From assembly GCA_965370495.1 (NCBI GenBank), contig CBDUUV010000094.1, forward strand, positions 1 to 9,896: a stretch of 9,896 bases of DNA. The letters are read 5' to 3'. The stretch comes from Krumholzibacterium sp965370495 (GTDB lineage: Bacteria; Krumholzibacteriota; Krumholzibacteriia; Krumholzibacteriales; Krumholzibacteriaceae). Under the pieces are notes generated by a model that saw only the letters and a program-made list of their open reading frames with translations, made no database searches and was not told the origin of the DNA. Each line of letters begins with the position of its first letter. Position 1 is the first letter of the stretch. Made by a program: the position numbers and the translations under genes. Of the stretch, positions 1-7,413 are shown one piece after another.

Positions 1-133
1 TCAACCAGCGCCTGAAAGCCTTACCACCCTTAACAGGCTCTCCATAGCTATCTATGGAAACTTTGCTTCCGCGTTCAGATATTGATACTGTCCTTACTCC
101 TGCCAAGTCGAGTTCGCTGTATCTACTCGTCAT
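1..133 (-). CDS. N-terminal fragment of a conserved protein, possibly deoxyhypusine-synthase-like family (runs off window)
   Basis: An open frame of 44 codons starts with ATG at 133 and continues without a stop to base 1, so only the N-terminus is present. The protein begins MTSRYSELDLAGVRT and continues with a segment containing ERGSKVSIDSYGEPVKGGKAF and a final RRWL. The start is supported by a strong Shine-Dalgarno sequence, AAGGGGA at 150-144, ten bases upstream, and by an 11-nt overlap with the end of the DUF3108 gene, typical of translational coupling. From memory, the pattern (short polar start, gvrT, ERgsKVs, then a K/G-rich stretch leading to a W/F-L) resembles a family of about 300 residues distantly related to deoxyhypusine synthase and found beside LPS core genes in some deltaproteobacteria. 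That assignment is tentative, because the catalytic part lies outside the window. That the gene is real is more certain than its family. Confidence 0.6.
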   Translation of the reverse strand, partial: MTSRYSELDLAGVRTVSISERGSKVSIDSYGEPVKGGKAFRRWL

Positions 134-1046
134 TTCGAGATATTCCCCTTTTCTCAATTATCCTTATCGAATCGGGACTCACTGTATATTCCCTGAGAAC
201 AGCCTCAAATGCGCCTACCATGACCTTCGAGCGAAGCATTACAGGCATCCTGACCGTATCATCGCTAAGCCATATTGTCAACTTTCCCTTGTTCTCAAAT
301 ATCGCGCTCGTCTCCAGTACCGGTTCAATCACAATACAGTCGAACACCCCGGCCGGAACTTTCACTCTTTCCCGCCCGATCATCTTGATATAGATAGGAT
401 AGTTCTTTCTGCTTGTATGATTGGCTATTACAATGGCCTGCCCCGGTTCAAAAGACAAAGTCCTCACATAGTACAGAGCTGCAAGAATATCACGCGTGTT
501 CGGCGCTATCGGTATTTCCTTGTTTTTGTAAACAGCAAGATGCCTCTTTTGATCGAAATCAACCTCCCTGTCACACCTGTATTTCCCTTCCCTGAGATGT
601 TTTTCGAATCTGAGGGAATAAAGATTATCATATTCAATGAATGATTCATGTCTGTCCCTGACCCTGAATATCTTGTCGAACACCTTGTTTGTCCTTGCAA
701 CCGACACTATGTGGTAACATTTCACGCTGTCCAGCAATGCGATATTCCTCACCTCCATCGTGGCATATCCGGCATGGATCAGGCCATAACGTATATCGAA
801 TATCAGATTTTCTCCCTCCCCGAAAGGAATACTTTCGGGAAGCGGATTGACAAGTTCGTATCCTTCCAGTTTCCTGATTCCGTGTTTGCTCGTTCCTCTC
901 TCTTTTTTCCCACTGACCTGATTCGATTGCTCCCGAGCAGATACCGAAACTGAAATATGGCCTGAAAAGAGGACAACAACAGCTACAGCAAGAACTATCG
1001 CCGCGTGGGCCCAACCAGCTTTTTTATACATATTCATTGTTTTCAT
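123..1046 (-). CDS. secreted DUF3108 domain protein
   Basis: A 307-residue exported protein. Residues 1-9 are basic (KK at 8-9), 12-29 form a hydrophobic core, and VSA at 35-37 is a plausible signal peptidase I site; an uncleaved anchor is the alternative. A polar linker (about 38-70) leads into a DUF3108-like domain that opens with FGEGENLIFDIRYG and AGYATMEV (75-99) and continues with a VRDRHESFIEYD-type segment, an EGKYRC strand and a late WLSDDTVRMPV segment. This order fits the DUF3108 family, predicted beta-rich periplasmic or outer-membrane-associated proteins of unknown biochemical role. The ATG at 1046 has AAGGA at 1062-1058, 11 nt upstream; a second in-frame ATG lies three codons later. 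It follows the glycosyltransferase cluster after a 116-nt gap and overlaps the next gene by 11 nt. A role in LPS handling is inferred only from position. Confidence 0.85.
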   Translation of the reverse strand: MKTMNMYKKAGWAHAAIVLAVAVVVLFSGHISVSVSAREQSNQVSGKKERGTSKHGIRKLEGYELVNPLPESIPFGEGENLIFDIRYGLIHAGYATMEVRNIALLDSVKCYHIVSVARTNKVFDKIFRVRDRHESFIEYDNLYSLRFEKHLREGKYRCDREVDFDQKRHLAVYKNKEIPIAPNTRDILAALYYVRTLSFEPGQAIVIANHTSRKNYPIYIKMIGRERVKVPAGVFDCIVIEPVLETSAIFENKGKLTIWLSDDTVRMPVMLRSKVMVGAFEAVLREYTVSPDSIRIIEKRGISRNDE

Positions 1047-1077
1047 AATTGATTATTTCCTTGCATGTTACTCCATT

Positions 1078-1083
1078 AATATA
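1078..1083 (-). promoter_or_regulatory. possible weak internal promoter (-10) before the DUF3108 gene
   Basis: On the minus strand TATATT (1083-1078) matches the -10 consensus at five of six positions and lies about 32 bases before the DUF3108 start, upstream of its ribosome-binding site. The hexamer 17 bp further upstream, TGGATC, matches the -35 consensus at only three positions. The gap between the last glycosyltransferase and this gene could therefore carry a secondary promoter, but AT-rich intergenic DNA often gives such matches by chance. Confidence 0.25.
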
Positions 1084-1129
1084 AACTCATTTCTAACTTT
1101 GATCCATTCGTCTCCGTATATGACTCTGC

Positions 1130-1161
1130 AAAAATTGTGCTCAATGCGAAAATTTCTTCGC
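1130..1161 (-). terminator. weak hairpin region after the last glycosyltransferase gene (possible attenuator or partial terminator)
   Basis: Immediately after the TAA of the glycosyltransferase, the minus strand reads GCGAAGAAATTTTCGC (1161-1146). This can fold into a five to six base-pair stem with a four-base loop. A second, very weak ATTG/CAAT stem (1145-1134) is followed by a short T run (1133-1130). The main stem is short and the T run does not follow it directly, so efficient Rho-independent termination is doubtful. Partial read-through into the DUF3108 gene is likely. Confidence 0.2.
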
Positions 1162-1162
1162 C

Positions 1163-2254
1163 TTAAAGATATTCTTCCGTCAATCCCGACTCCCGCAGGA
1201 TCCTGATAAACCTTTCAGCCACCTTCCCCGGATTGTACAACCTACGGACAAGATCCGTCCCCTTTGCGGTTATCTTCACACGCAGATACTCATCCCCACG
1301 GATTCTCTCTATCCCTGCGGCAAGGGCTTTCGGATTGCCGGCGGAAACCGTAATGATATCCTCTCCATCGGTAAATATCTCCTTTATTGCCCTGGTATCA
1401 GCTGTTATAACCGGCCTGCCGGCGGCCATCGCCTGGTAAACCTTGTTCGGTATAACCATCCCTGTCTTGGGAGTAGTTCCGAAGATCCCGAGAACTATAT
1501 GATGCTCTCCTATCAAATCATTGAGCTTCACAGTTTCGATATTTCCCTGAAACTTGATCTTTCCTGGCGGGAGTCCCTCGGCCAGCCTTCGGACCCGGGG
1601 GTAGGTCTGCCCAGTCCCGATCAGCGTAAAAGAAACAGGTTTTTCGATCAACAACCATGCCGCTCTTACTATCGTATCTATCCCATGGAGTGGCAGGTAA
1701 GATCCGTAAAAGAGAACTTTGAACATACCTGTCTTTCGGGGCAATATCGTTTTGATAAAAAGAGTGTCGTCAAAACCTATATAGAGTGTCTTGATCTTTT
1801 TTCTGTCGATGCCGAAATTCCTGTAATAAAAATCCGCGTGGGCTTCTGTATCAGCAAGCACCAGATCCGCCAGATTCATGGATACCCGGTCTATATTCCG
1901 ATTATGCCAGGCATTTACAGATCCCGCCACCACATCCCCCCTGTCCAACACTCTCGTCTCGTACCGCGATACGAGTGGATCGAAAACAAGCTTTCTACCG
2001 GTCATCCTGGCAAGAAACCACGCGAGGGGAACATCCTTATGCCTGAAATCAGGTACAAAGAGAATCCTGTTCCAGTTCTTCCTGCCGATAAATCTCGCGA
2101 AAAGTGCCGGGTATCTCGTGGTGATTTTCCGTTTTCCATCGACAACACATTGATCTACCGGAACACCTTTCCCTGCCAACCCCCTTCGAAGAATTGAATT
2201 TCTTGGGTACTCGGGATCATAACCGCCAAAAAACACTATGCCATTGCGATTCAT
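1163..2254 (-). CDS. GT4-family glycosyltransferase (GT-B fold)
   Basis: A 363-residue predicted cytoplasmic sugar transferase that would add a sugar from a nucleotide donor to a lipid-linked acceptor, here probably LPS core. The N-terminal Rossmann-like half opens with IVFFGGYDPEYPRN (6-19), typical of a GT4 subgroup, with VPDFRHKD at 67-74. The C-terminal donor-binding half begins near 178 with VLFYGSYLPLHG (180-191) and includes LIGTG (211-215) and PNKVYQAMAAGRPVI (269-283). The subgroup shows K-V-Y-Q-A-M-A where classical GT4 enzymes have the second Glu of EX7E; E292 follows. There is no signal peptide or membrane segment. ATG at 2254 overlaps the upstream TGA as ATGA, with AGGGA at 2268-2264 nine bases upstream, so translation is coupled. 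Donor and acceptor cannot be read from the sequence. Confidence 0.88.
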   Translation of the reverse strand: MNRNGIVFFGGYDPEYPRNSILRRGLAGKGVPVDQCVVDGKRKITTRYPALFARFIGRKNWNRILFVPDFRHKDVPLAWFLARMTGRKLVFDPLVSRYETRVLDRGDVVAGSVNAWHNRNIDRVSMNLADLVLADTEAHADFYYRNFGIDRKKIKTLYIGFDDTLFIKTILPRKTGMFKVLFYGSYLPLHGIDTIVRAAWLLIEKPVSFTLIGTGQTYPRVRRLAEGLPPGKIKFQGNIETVKLNDLIGEHHIVLGIFGTTPKTGMVIPNKVYQAMAAGRPVITADTRAIKEIFTDGEDIITVSAGNPKALAAGIERIRGDEYLRVKITAKGTDLVRRLYNPGKVAERFIRILRESGLTEEYL

Positions 2255-3336
2255 CGGATGACATCCCTGATAGTCTCAATCACTTCATCTGGCGTGATAC
2301 TTTCCATACATAGATTGGGGCAACAGTCACTGTTTCTGCATGGCGAACAATCCAATCCCCTGAACAGCACCCTGTGCATATCGGTCACAGGATCCCAGAC
2401 CAGTGGATCGGTAGGGCCAAAAAGAGTCACGGTCGGAATACCCTGCAATACCGCAAGATGTTTTGGGCCGGAATCAACTCCTATCAGGATATTCAGCTTT
2501 TCTATAAGCGCTCCTAATCTGGGTATGCCCGTGGGAGGAGGCTTTACTGCCACCTGGACTGATGCCTTGAGCCTGTCCGCCACATCTTCTTCACCCGGCC
2601 CCCATATTATGACAGGTATCAGATCAAATTCCGTGTAAACCCTCCTCGCAACTTCTATAACAAACTCCTCGGGCCAGGATTTTGAACGATAGTTTGAACC
2701 GGCTGTTATCCCGGCATATCCGGACCCGTCTTGCGGAAGGCTCATGAAATATTCTTCGGCCCATTGTTTTTCCGAATCGGAAGCAGGAAACCCGATTGCC
2801 AGCTGCCTGTCATCCGACCTTTCCCAGTCGCCACCCTCCCCTATTTCTTTTCTCCCCATTCCCAGCAAATTTATCATCCTTATGTTGGCATCCAGCGTAT
2901 AGTATTTAACCCTCTTTCTATCTCGAAAGAAGCCCCTTGGCAATACATGCTGAAAACACCAGTTGTGCCGTCCTGTATCCATGCCTATACTTTTTTCGGT
3001 GCTGGAGAACCATGTCAGCAGGGAACTTCCTGGAGAGCTCATCAGGTCGAGGGTAAGATCATATTTCCGCCTTTTCAACCTGGCGATCATACGGATCCAT
3101 GCCGACACTCCCTCTTCCATCCCGATGACTTCATCCAGCTGATCGACACCACTCAATGTATCTGCATATCTTTTCCATACAAGATAATCGATATTCGCCC
3201 GCGGAAATGTTTCTCTTAACGCGTAGACAACAGGCAGGGATAGTGCAATATCTCCCAGAGCAAAATATTTTATTATGAGAATCGAATCGATATTTGTCAA
3301 CTTTGACAGATCGGGCAGTTCTTTCAAATCTTCCAT
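2251..3336 (-). CDS. GT9-family glycosyltransferase (LPS heptosyltransferase-like)
   Basis: A 361-residue protein with the normal length and motif order of ADP-heptose:LPS heptosyltransferases (WaaC/WaaF/WaaQ type), which add heptose to the inner core on the cytoplasmic face. The N-terminal motif ILIIKYFALGDIALSLP (19-35) carries the conserved GD (D29). The C-terminal half has AGSNYRSKSWP with the conserved Lys, IIWGPGEED, and VDSGPKHLA (287-295) with D288 and H293. It is followed by LFGPTDP and the Cys-rich tail CSPC...CC...CM (C330, C333, C338, C339, C343) common in this family. All expected catalytic or donor-binding positions appear intact. The ATG at 3336 lies 33 nt after the upstream stop and has only a weak Shine-Dalgarno (CAGG too close); a TTG three codons in has AGGA eight bases before it. 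The exact heptose linkage cannot be assigned, so no gene symbol is given. Confidence 0.9.
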   Translation of the reverse strand: MEDLKELPDLSKLTNIDSILIIKYFALGDIALSLPVVYALRETFPRANIDYLVWKRYADTLSGVDQLDEVIGMEEGVSAWIRMIARLKRRKYDLTLDLMSSPGSSLLTWFSSTEKSIGMDTGRHNWCFQHVLPRGFFRDRKRVKYYTLDANIRMINLLGMGRKEIGEGGDWERSDDRQLAIGFPASDSEKQWAEEYFMSLPQDGSGYAGITAGSNYRSKSWPEEFVIEVARRVYTEFDLIPVIIWGPGEEDVADRLKASVQVAVKPPPTGIPRLGALIEKLNILIGVDSGPKHLAVLQGIPTVTLFGPTDPLVWDPVTDMHRVLFRGLDCSPCRNSDCCPNLCMESITPDEVIETIRDVIR

Positions 3337-3369
3337 CCTGTTACCGAAACAAGCATATCAGCGACTTCG

Positions 3370-4410
3370 TCATGCGCGTCCGAGCAACCTGCTGAACCCG
3401 GCTTCCATCCTGTCGCAAACCCTCTCCCACGAATATTCCATCACCCTTCCACGCGCTTTCCTTCCCAAGGCAAGACCAAGTCCCCTGTCGTTGTATAACT
3501 TTTTCAAGGCTTTTATGATAAACATTCTGTTGCGCGCCGGAAGTACCAGAGCACTTTCACCGTCAGTTGCAAAATCAGATGTGCCACTCCTTGTACAGAT
3601 CAACGGCAACCCGCAAGCCGCTGCTTCTGCCGCTGTATTGCTCCATCCCGCACGTCGTTCCGCCGACACAAATACATCGGCGCAGCCATACATCGCAGCC
3701 ATACATTTCTGCGGTAGTGCGGTATAGTACCTGAAAGGAAGCCCCGGATCAAAACCTTTCCTCGCAACCACGTCATCCCCGGTTGAAGAATCGAAAAGGT
3801 GAAGCTGTATATTATAACCCCTGCGGTAGAGATATCCCGCCGCATTTATAACATGCCTTGTTCCCTTTCTCGGCCGTGACAGGCGGCCGTAACAGAGAAC
3901 TTTCATGCTCGCCGGGTATTCTTTTTCATCTTCCTGAAAAACTGCCTTTTCCAGTTCAACTGGATGGAATAGCCGGGGATCAACTCCGCCGATGCCGTCA
4001 AGAACATCTATAGAATAACGTCTCCTGACCCGTCTTGCGAGGCCTGAAGAATTGACCATTATGGCGTATCGCCCGGATCGTACAATCCGCTTTTCACCCT
4101 CTACATTTTTGATCTGCAGATAGAAGACCTTCAGCGAAGCTTGCGCCCGGTCGAGCAGGCAGGTATATTCCGGACTGCCCGTCATTAATACATCATGGAA
4201 AGAAGAGTCCAGCGAATCGAACGAAGCCGTTTCCCCCTTGAACTCCAGCCATGAAGGCGCGGCCCCTTTCGGTGTGTAAATAACAAACCGATGCCCACGC
4301 GACACAAAGACATTCCCGATCTCGATATATCTTCTGACACCTCCGAAAACAAGCATATGCGGCAATATCGCAGCTATCCTCAATGTACTCAACTCCTGCC
4401 AGGACGGCAC
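3370..4410 (-). CDS. GT4-family glycosyltransferase
   Basis: A predicted cytoplasmic GT-B sugar transferase of 346 residues from the GTG at 4410. The N-terminal fold begins LRIAAILPHM with FGGVRRYIE (22-30), the usual acceptor-domain glycine loop. GGVDPRLFHP (141-150) leads into the donor domain with VLCYGRLSRPRKG (171-183), FVSAERRAGWSN (247-258), AEAAACGLPLICT (261-273) and GTSDFATDG. E262 is the second Glu of the EX7E motif, but the first position is A254; an off-register Glu is at 251. No gene lies between it and the exporter, whose TAA ends three bases before the GTG. The GTG has no ribosome-binding site, whereas TTG at 4383 has AGGAG nine bases upstream and would give a protein starting MRIAAILPHM, a very typical GT4 N-terminus. 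The TTG start is therefore preferred. Sugar specificity is unknown. Confidence 0.87.
   Translation of the reverse strand: MPSWQELSTLRIAAILPHMLVFGGVRRYIEIGNVFVSRGHRFVIYTPKGAAPSWLEFKGETASFDSLDSSFHDVLMTGSPEYTCLLDRAQASLKVFYLQIKNVEGEKRIVRSGRYAIMVNSSGLARRVRRRYSIDVLDGIGGVDPRLFHPVELEKAVFQEDEKEYPASMKVLCYGRLSRPRKGTRHVINAAGYLYRRGYNIQLHLFDSSTGDDVVARKGFDPGLPFRYYTALPQKCMAAMYGCADVFVSAERRAGWSNTAAEAAACGLPLICTRSGTSDFATDGESALVLPARNRMFIIKALKKLYNDRGLGLALGRKARGRVMEYSWERVCDRMEAGFSRLLGRA
4393..4397 (-). promoter_or_regulatory. ribosome-binding site favouring a TTG start (4383) for the GT4 gene
   Basis: AGGAG on the minus strand (4397-4393) is nine bases before TTG at 4383-4381, an ideal spacing. The upstream in-frame GTG (4410) is preceded by CTTGTAACAT, with no Shine-Dalgarno. 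The TTG start would remove nine residues that are not part of the conserved glycosyltransferase fold. Confidence 0.55.
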
Positions 4411-4413
4411 ATG

Positions 4414-6312
4414 TTACAAGGCGTGATCGGGAGATTCCTGCGAATCGGCCTGAAGATAGTACAATTTTCGATAGATACCCTCCTCACCTATCAATTCCTC
4501 GTGTTTTCCGGCCTGGCAAATCACGCCATCCCTGATAACGACTATCCTGTCAGCATTCCTGATAGTCGAGAGACGATGCGCTATGACAAGTGTTGTACGC
4601 CCCCTGACCAACCTGTCTATAGCATCCTGAACCAGAGCCTCGCTTTCAGCATCAAGCGAACTTGTCGCCTCGTCCAGGATAAGTATCTTCGGATTCTTGA
4701 GCAAAGCACGCGCAATCGCCAGCCTCTGGCTTTGCCCACCCGAGAGTCTTATCCCTCTGTCTCCTATAACAGTATTGTATCCATCCTTCATCTCAATTAT
4801 AAAATTGTGAGCATTGGCAGCTTTCGCAGCTCTCGTCACACTATCCATACTGCAGCCTTCCAACCCATACGCAATATTATTAAATACCGTATCATTAAAA
4901 AGAATGGTTTCCTGTGTGACTATACCCATAATTGAACGCAGGGACGAAAGCTTGATAGTAGATATATCCTTTCCGTCAATCATAATAGAACCCGATACCA
5001 GTCTGTAAAATCTCGGGAGCAGATCGGCGAGTGTCGATTTTCCCGCGCCGCTCGGTCCGACCAGTGCAACAACCTCTCCAGCGTGTATGGTGAAATTTAT
5101 ATTCCTGAGAACGTCGGTCCCGTCAGCATATGAGAAATTAACCTTATCGAACGTAATCTTTTCCTGGACCCCTTCGATCACGATATCACCGATTCCTTCA
5201 TCTTCGTTTGCCGTATCGAGTATCTCGAAAATTCTTTGCCCGCATGCAAGACCCGTCTGCACAACATTATTGAGCCTGCTCAGGTTTTTTACCGGATTGA
5301 CAACCCACAGCATGGCGACAAGAAACATCATCAGGTTCGCCGGTTCGATATTCCCTGTTATGACAAGTTTGCCGCCGTACCACAGAATGATGACACTCGC
5401 AACCATCCCAAGCATTTCACTGCCAGGTGAGACGAACTCGGCGAATCGTCTCAGCCTGAGATATTCCCTCAGGTACCTGGCATTAAAAAGATCGAATTTC
5501 TTTTTCTCAAAAGGCTCCATACCAAACGCTTTTACGACCCTTACCCCTGAGATCGTCTCCTGTAGAACAGAAGTCATATCCGCCATTCTCTCCTGGGTAC
5601 GACGGCTGCCTTTTCTCAATTTTCGGCTTATAATCGAGATCATCAAAATATTAATCGGGACAATGATCATTGTCAGTATCGACAATCTCCAGGAAGTATA
5701 GAACATAATTGTTATGGCAATTATAGTCATTAAGCTGTTTCGAAGTATACTCGCCAGGCTACCGACAATAACACCTCTTAGAATTGTTACATCGTTTGTA
5801 ACTCTCGATATAAGATGCCCCGCTCTTTGTGTGTCGAAAAATGACAATGGCAACATCTGTATCTTTCCATATAACTGGGTTCGTACCGTACACAGTATGG
5901 ATTGTTCAAGGTATATGGTCAGGTAAGTACTGGCATATCCGAAAAGATTTTTCATGAACATCAGCACGAAAAAGATCAGGCAGAATCTTGCCAGGCGTTC
6001 AGCAAGTGTCCCGCTGTAAATTCTTTTTTTCACAAGATCTTTCACATTATCTATTTTGGCCTCTACAGTTTCCGGAATCAGTAGCGACCTGTTTTGCAGG
6101 TTCTTTTCCTCTGACAGGCTTATCTCACCATCGGAAAAAAGAATGTTCAGAAACGGAGGTATGAGAGTCAGCGATATTCCACTGAGTGCTGCAAACAGGA
6201 AGGTACAGAGAAAGAGGAGCACCATCTTTTTCCAGAACGGTTTCAGATAAGACAGAAGCCTGAAATACAGCTTTCCTGGTTCCCACTCTTGCACGCCTTG
6301 CCAACCTTCCAC
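4414..6312 (-). CDS. msbA: MsbA-type lipid A/LPS ABC exporter (fused membrane and ATPase domains)
   Basis: A 632-residue half-transporter expected to form an inner-membrane homodimer that uses ATP to flip lipid A-core to the periplasmic leaflet. Residues about 15-345 form the six-helix export domain, with hydrophobic stretches near 29-58, 108-134, 185-208, 211-230, 298-318 and 324-342. The ATPase domain has Walker A GPSGAGKST (419-427, K425), Q-loop Q467, signature LSGGQ (523-527), Walker B ILILDEAT (543-550, D547, E548), D-loop SSLD (551-554) and switch H579. All catalytic residues are present. Context among LPS glycosyltransferases favours MsbA over a drug exporter. The loop between the first two helices (about 59-107) is unusually long. 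Start: the upstream TAA is in frame, so only GTG at 6312 or GTG at 6294 is possible; GGAAGG (6310-6305) lies ten bases before the second, while the first has no clear ribosome-binding site. Confidence 0.88.
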   Translation of the reverse strand: MEGWQGVQEWEPGKLYFRLLSYLKPFWKKMVLLFLCTFLFAALSGISLTLIPPFLNILFSDGEISLSEEKNLQNRSLLIPETVEAKIDNVKDLVKKRIYSGTLAERLARFCLIFFVLMFMKNLFGYASTYLTIYLEQSILCTVRTQLYGKIQMLPLSFFDTQRAGHLISRVTNDVTILRGVIVGSLASILRNSLMTIIAITIMFYTSWRLSILTMIIVPINILMISIISRKLRKGSRRTQERMADMTSVLQETISGVRVVKAFGMEPFEKKKFDLFNARYLREYLRLRRFAEFVSPGSEMLGMVASVIILWYGGKLVITGNIEPANLMMFLVAMLWVVNPVKNLSRLNNVVQTGLACGQRIFEILDTANEDEGIGDIVIEGVQEKITFDKVNFSYADGTDVLRNINFTIHAGEVVALVGPSGAGKSTLADLLPRFYRLVSGSIMIDGKDISTIKLSSLRSIMGIVTQETILFNDTVFNNIAYGLEGCSMDSVTRAAKAANAHNFIIEMKDGYNTVIGDRGIRLSGGQSQRLAIARALLKNPKILILDEATSSLDAESEALVQDAIDRLVRGRTTLVIAHRLSTIRNADRIVVIRDGVICQAGKHEELIGEEGIYRKLYYLQADSQESPDHAL

Positions 6313-6321
6313 TGAAAAAAC

Positions 6322-7413
6322 TTACATGGTTACAGTATCTCCGGTGGCAAGAACCTCTTCTATTTTTGAAAAAAAGCTTTTCAATGATAGTTTCTCGCCC
6401 TTGACACCCTTGAATATCCTGACGTGGGAGGCCCCTCGAGGAATCCATTTATCACTGTCATACTTTGTAAAAATCCCCAGTGTGGGAACATTCAGGGCAA
6501 CAGCAAAATGAAAAAGGTCGGTATTTCCTGAAAGAAAAAGGTCACAATGCGAAAGGAGAGTAATTGTTTCACTTCTGCTGGAAGGTACGAGATCTAATAT
6601 TTCGCCTTTCAATTCATTAGAAAGTTTTTCGACGAACTTCTGTTCCCTCGTATTCGTCAATATGAGAAACTTCAGCTTCAACCGTCCAGCCAGGTTGTTT
6701 GCCAGGTAGGCGATGATCTCGGGAATCACATTATGTCTTGCCTTGCTTTTTCCAGGATCGATTCCGACAGTCAGCGTATCCTTCTCAGGTTTCCTGAAAT
6801 GTATCAACTGGCGCGCATGGGCAATATCATTCGCAGGAAGAGATATTTCTTTCCTGCAATAATTCACACCGAGGCCGAGAGATCCGAGGATATGCGCCAT
6901 CCCGTCTCCGACGTAGCTATCCGATGAAAACCCGACCTCACAATTGATGAAAGGAAAAGCCATCGGATGCGCAAAACCGATCCTTATACGGGCACCTGAT
7001 AGAAAGGCGAGGAGATATCTCTCGAGCGACATCTGTCGGCCTGTCAGAATAGTTGTATCGATACCTTGCCTTTTCAACTTCCTGGAAAGCGCCATGTAGT
7101 CGACTTTGAACAGTTTCATCTGTTTCTTATCATACGAAATGATTTTATTGACCTTCGTGATGCTTTTAACTATTCCGACATGTTTTTTGTCGACAAGAAA
7201 AACAAGCTTGATATCAGGATAATTGGCCCTGAACCAGTTTATTACCGGAGCCACAAACAAGAGATCTACAATATCACCGGAATCAATAAACAGTATCCTG
7301 TTTGAACCTGTCAGGTCATCCGGCATGGCAAATGGATGTTCATTTCCGACCTTCTTCAGGAACAGGGAAATTCCTTTTGACAAAAGCGCCTTGTTTTTCC
7401 TATTTTCGCCCAT
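6322..7413 (-). CDS. divergent GT9-family glycosyltransferase
   Basis: A 363-residue protein (ATG at 7413) with the overall GT9 plan but altered motifs. The N-terminal half has RILFIDSGDIVDLLFVAP (39-56), with the family GD at G46-D47, and FRANYP (61-66). The donor half starts near 215 with VGIDPGKSKARHN (216-228) in place of the usual WP-containing motif, and has ILTNTREQKF (251-260). The signature normally reading N-D-S/T-G-x-x-H is GNTDLFH (296-302): Asn takes the place of the conserved Asp, while H302 is kept. LGIFTKYDSDKWIPRG (312-327) follows. The fold and an LPS sugar-transfer role are likely, but heptose specificity is less certain than for the other GT9. An in-frame ATG at 7485 would add 24 Arg/Lys-rich residues from within lon; 7413 is chosen because of AAGAGG (7429-7424) ten bases upstream. 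The start overlaps the lon end by 14 nt. Confidence 0.82.
   Translation of the reverse strand: MGENRKNKALLSKGISLFLKKVGNEHPFAMPDDLTGSNRILFIDSGDIVDLLFVAPVINWFRANYPDIKLVFLVDKKHVGIVKSITKVNKIISYDKKQMKLFKVDYMALSRKLKRQGIDTTILTGRQMSLERYLLAFLSGARIRIGFAHPMAFPFINCEVGFSSDSYVGDGMAHILGSLGLGVNYCRKEISLPANDIAHARQLIHFRKPEKDTLTVGIDPGKSKARHNVIPEIIAYLANNLAGRLKLKFLILTNTREQKFVEKLSNELKGEILDLVPSSRSETITLLSHCDLFLSGNTDLFHFAVALNVPTLGIFTKYDSDKWIPRGASHVRIFKGVKGEKLSLKSFFSKIEEVLATGDTVTM

Noticed and set aside
41..58. Perfect 7-bp inverted repeat TCCATAG-CTAT-CTATGGA
   Set aside because: It lies inside the coding region of the left-edge gene, has no T tract and is AT-rich; most likely chance from codon content.
54..644. 196-codon open frame on the plus strand
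   Set aside because: It lies antisense to the DUF3108 gene and the partial left-edge gene, its protein has no recognisable domain, and both minus-strand genes have good ribosome-binding sites and family features.
1499..2197. 232-codon open frame on the plus strand
   Set aside because: It is antisense to a clear GT4 gene with conserved motifs; composition looks like a shadow frame and no family is recognisable.
4291..4935. 214-codon plus-strand frame and similar long antisense frames at 5087-5701, 2731-3219, 8432-8920 and 8972-9487
   Set aside because: All are opposite strongly conserved coding sequence (exporter, GT9, Lon) and show no motif or signal of their own.
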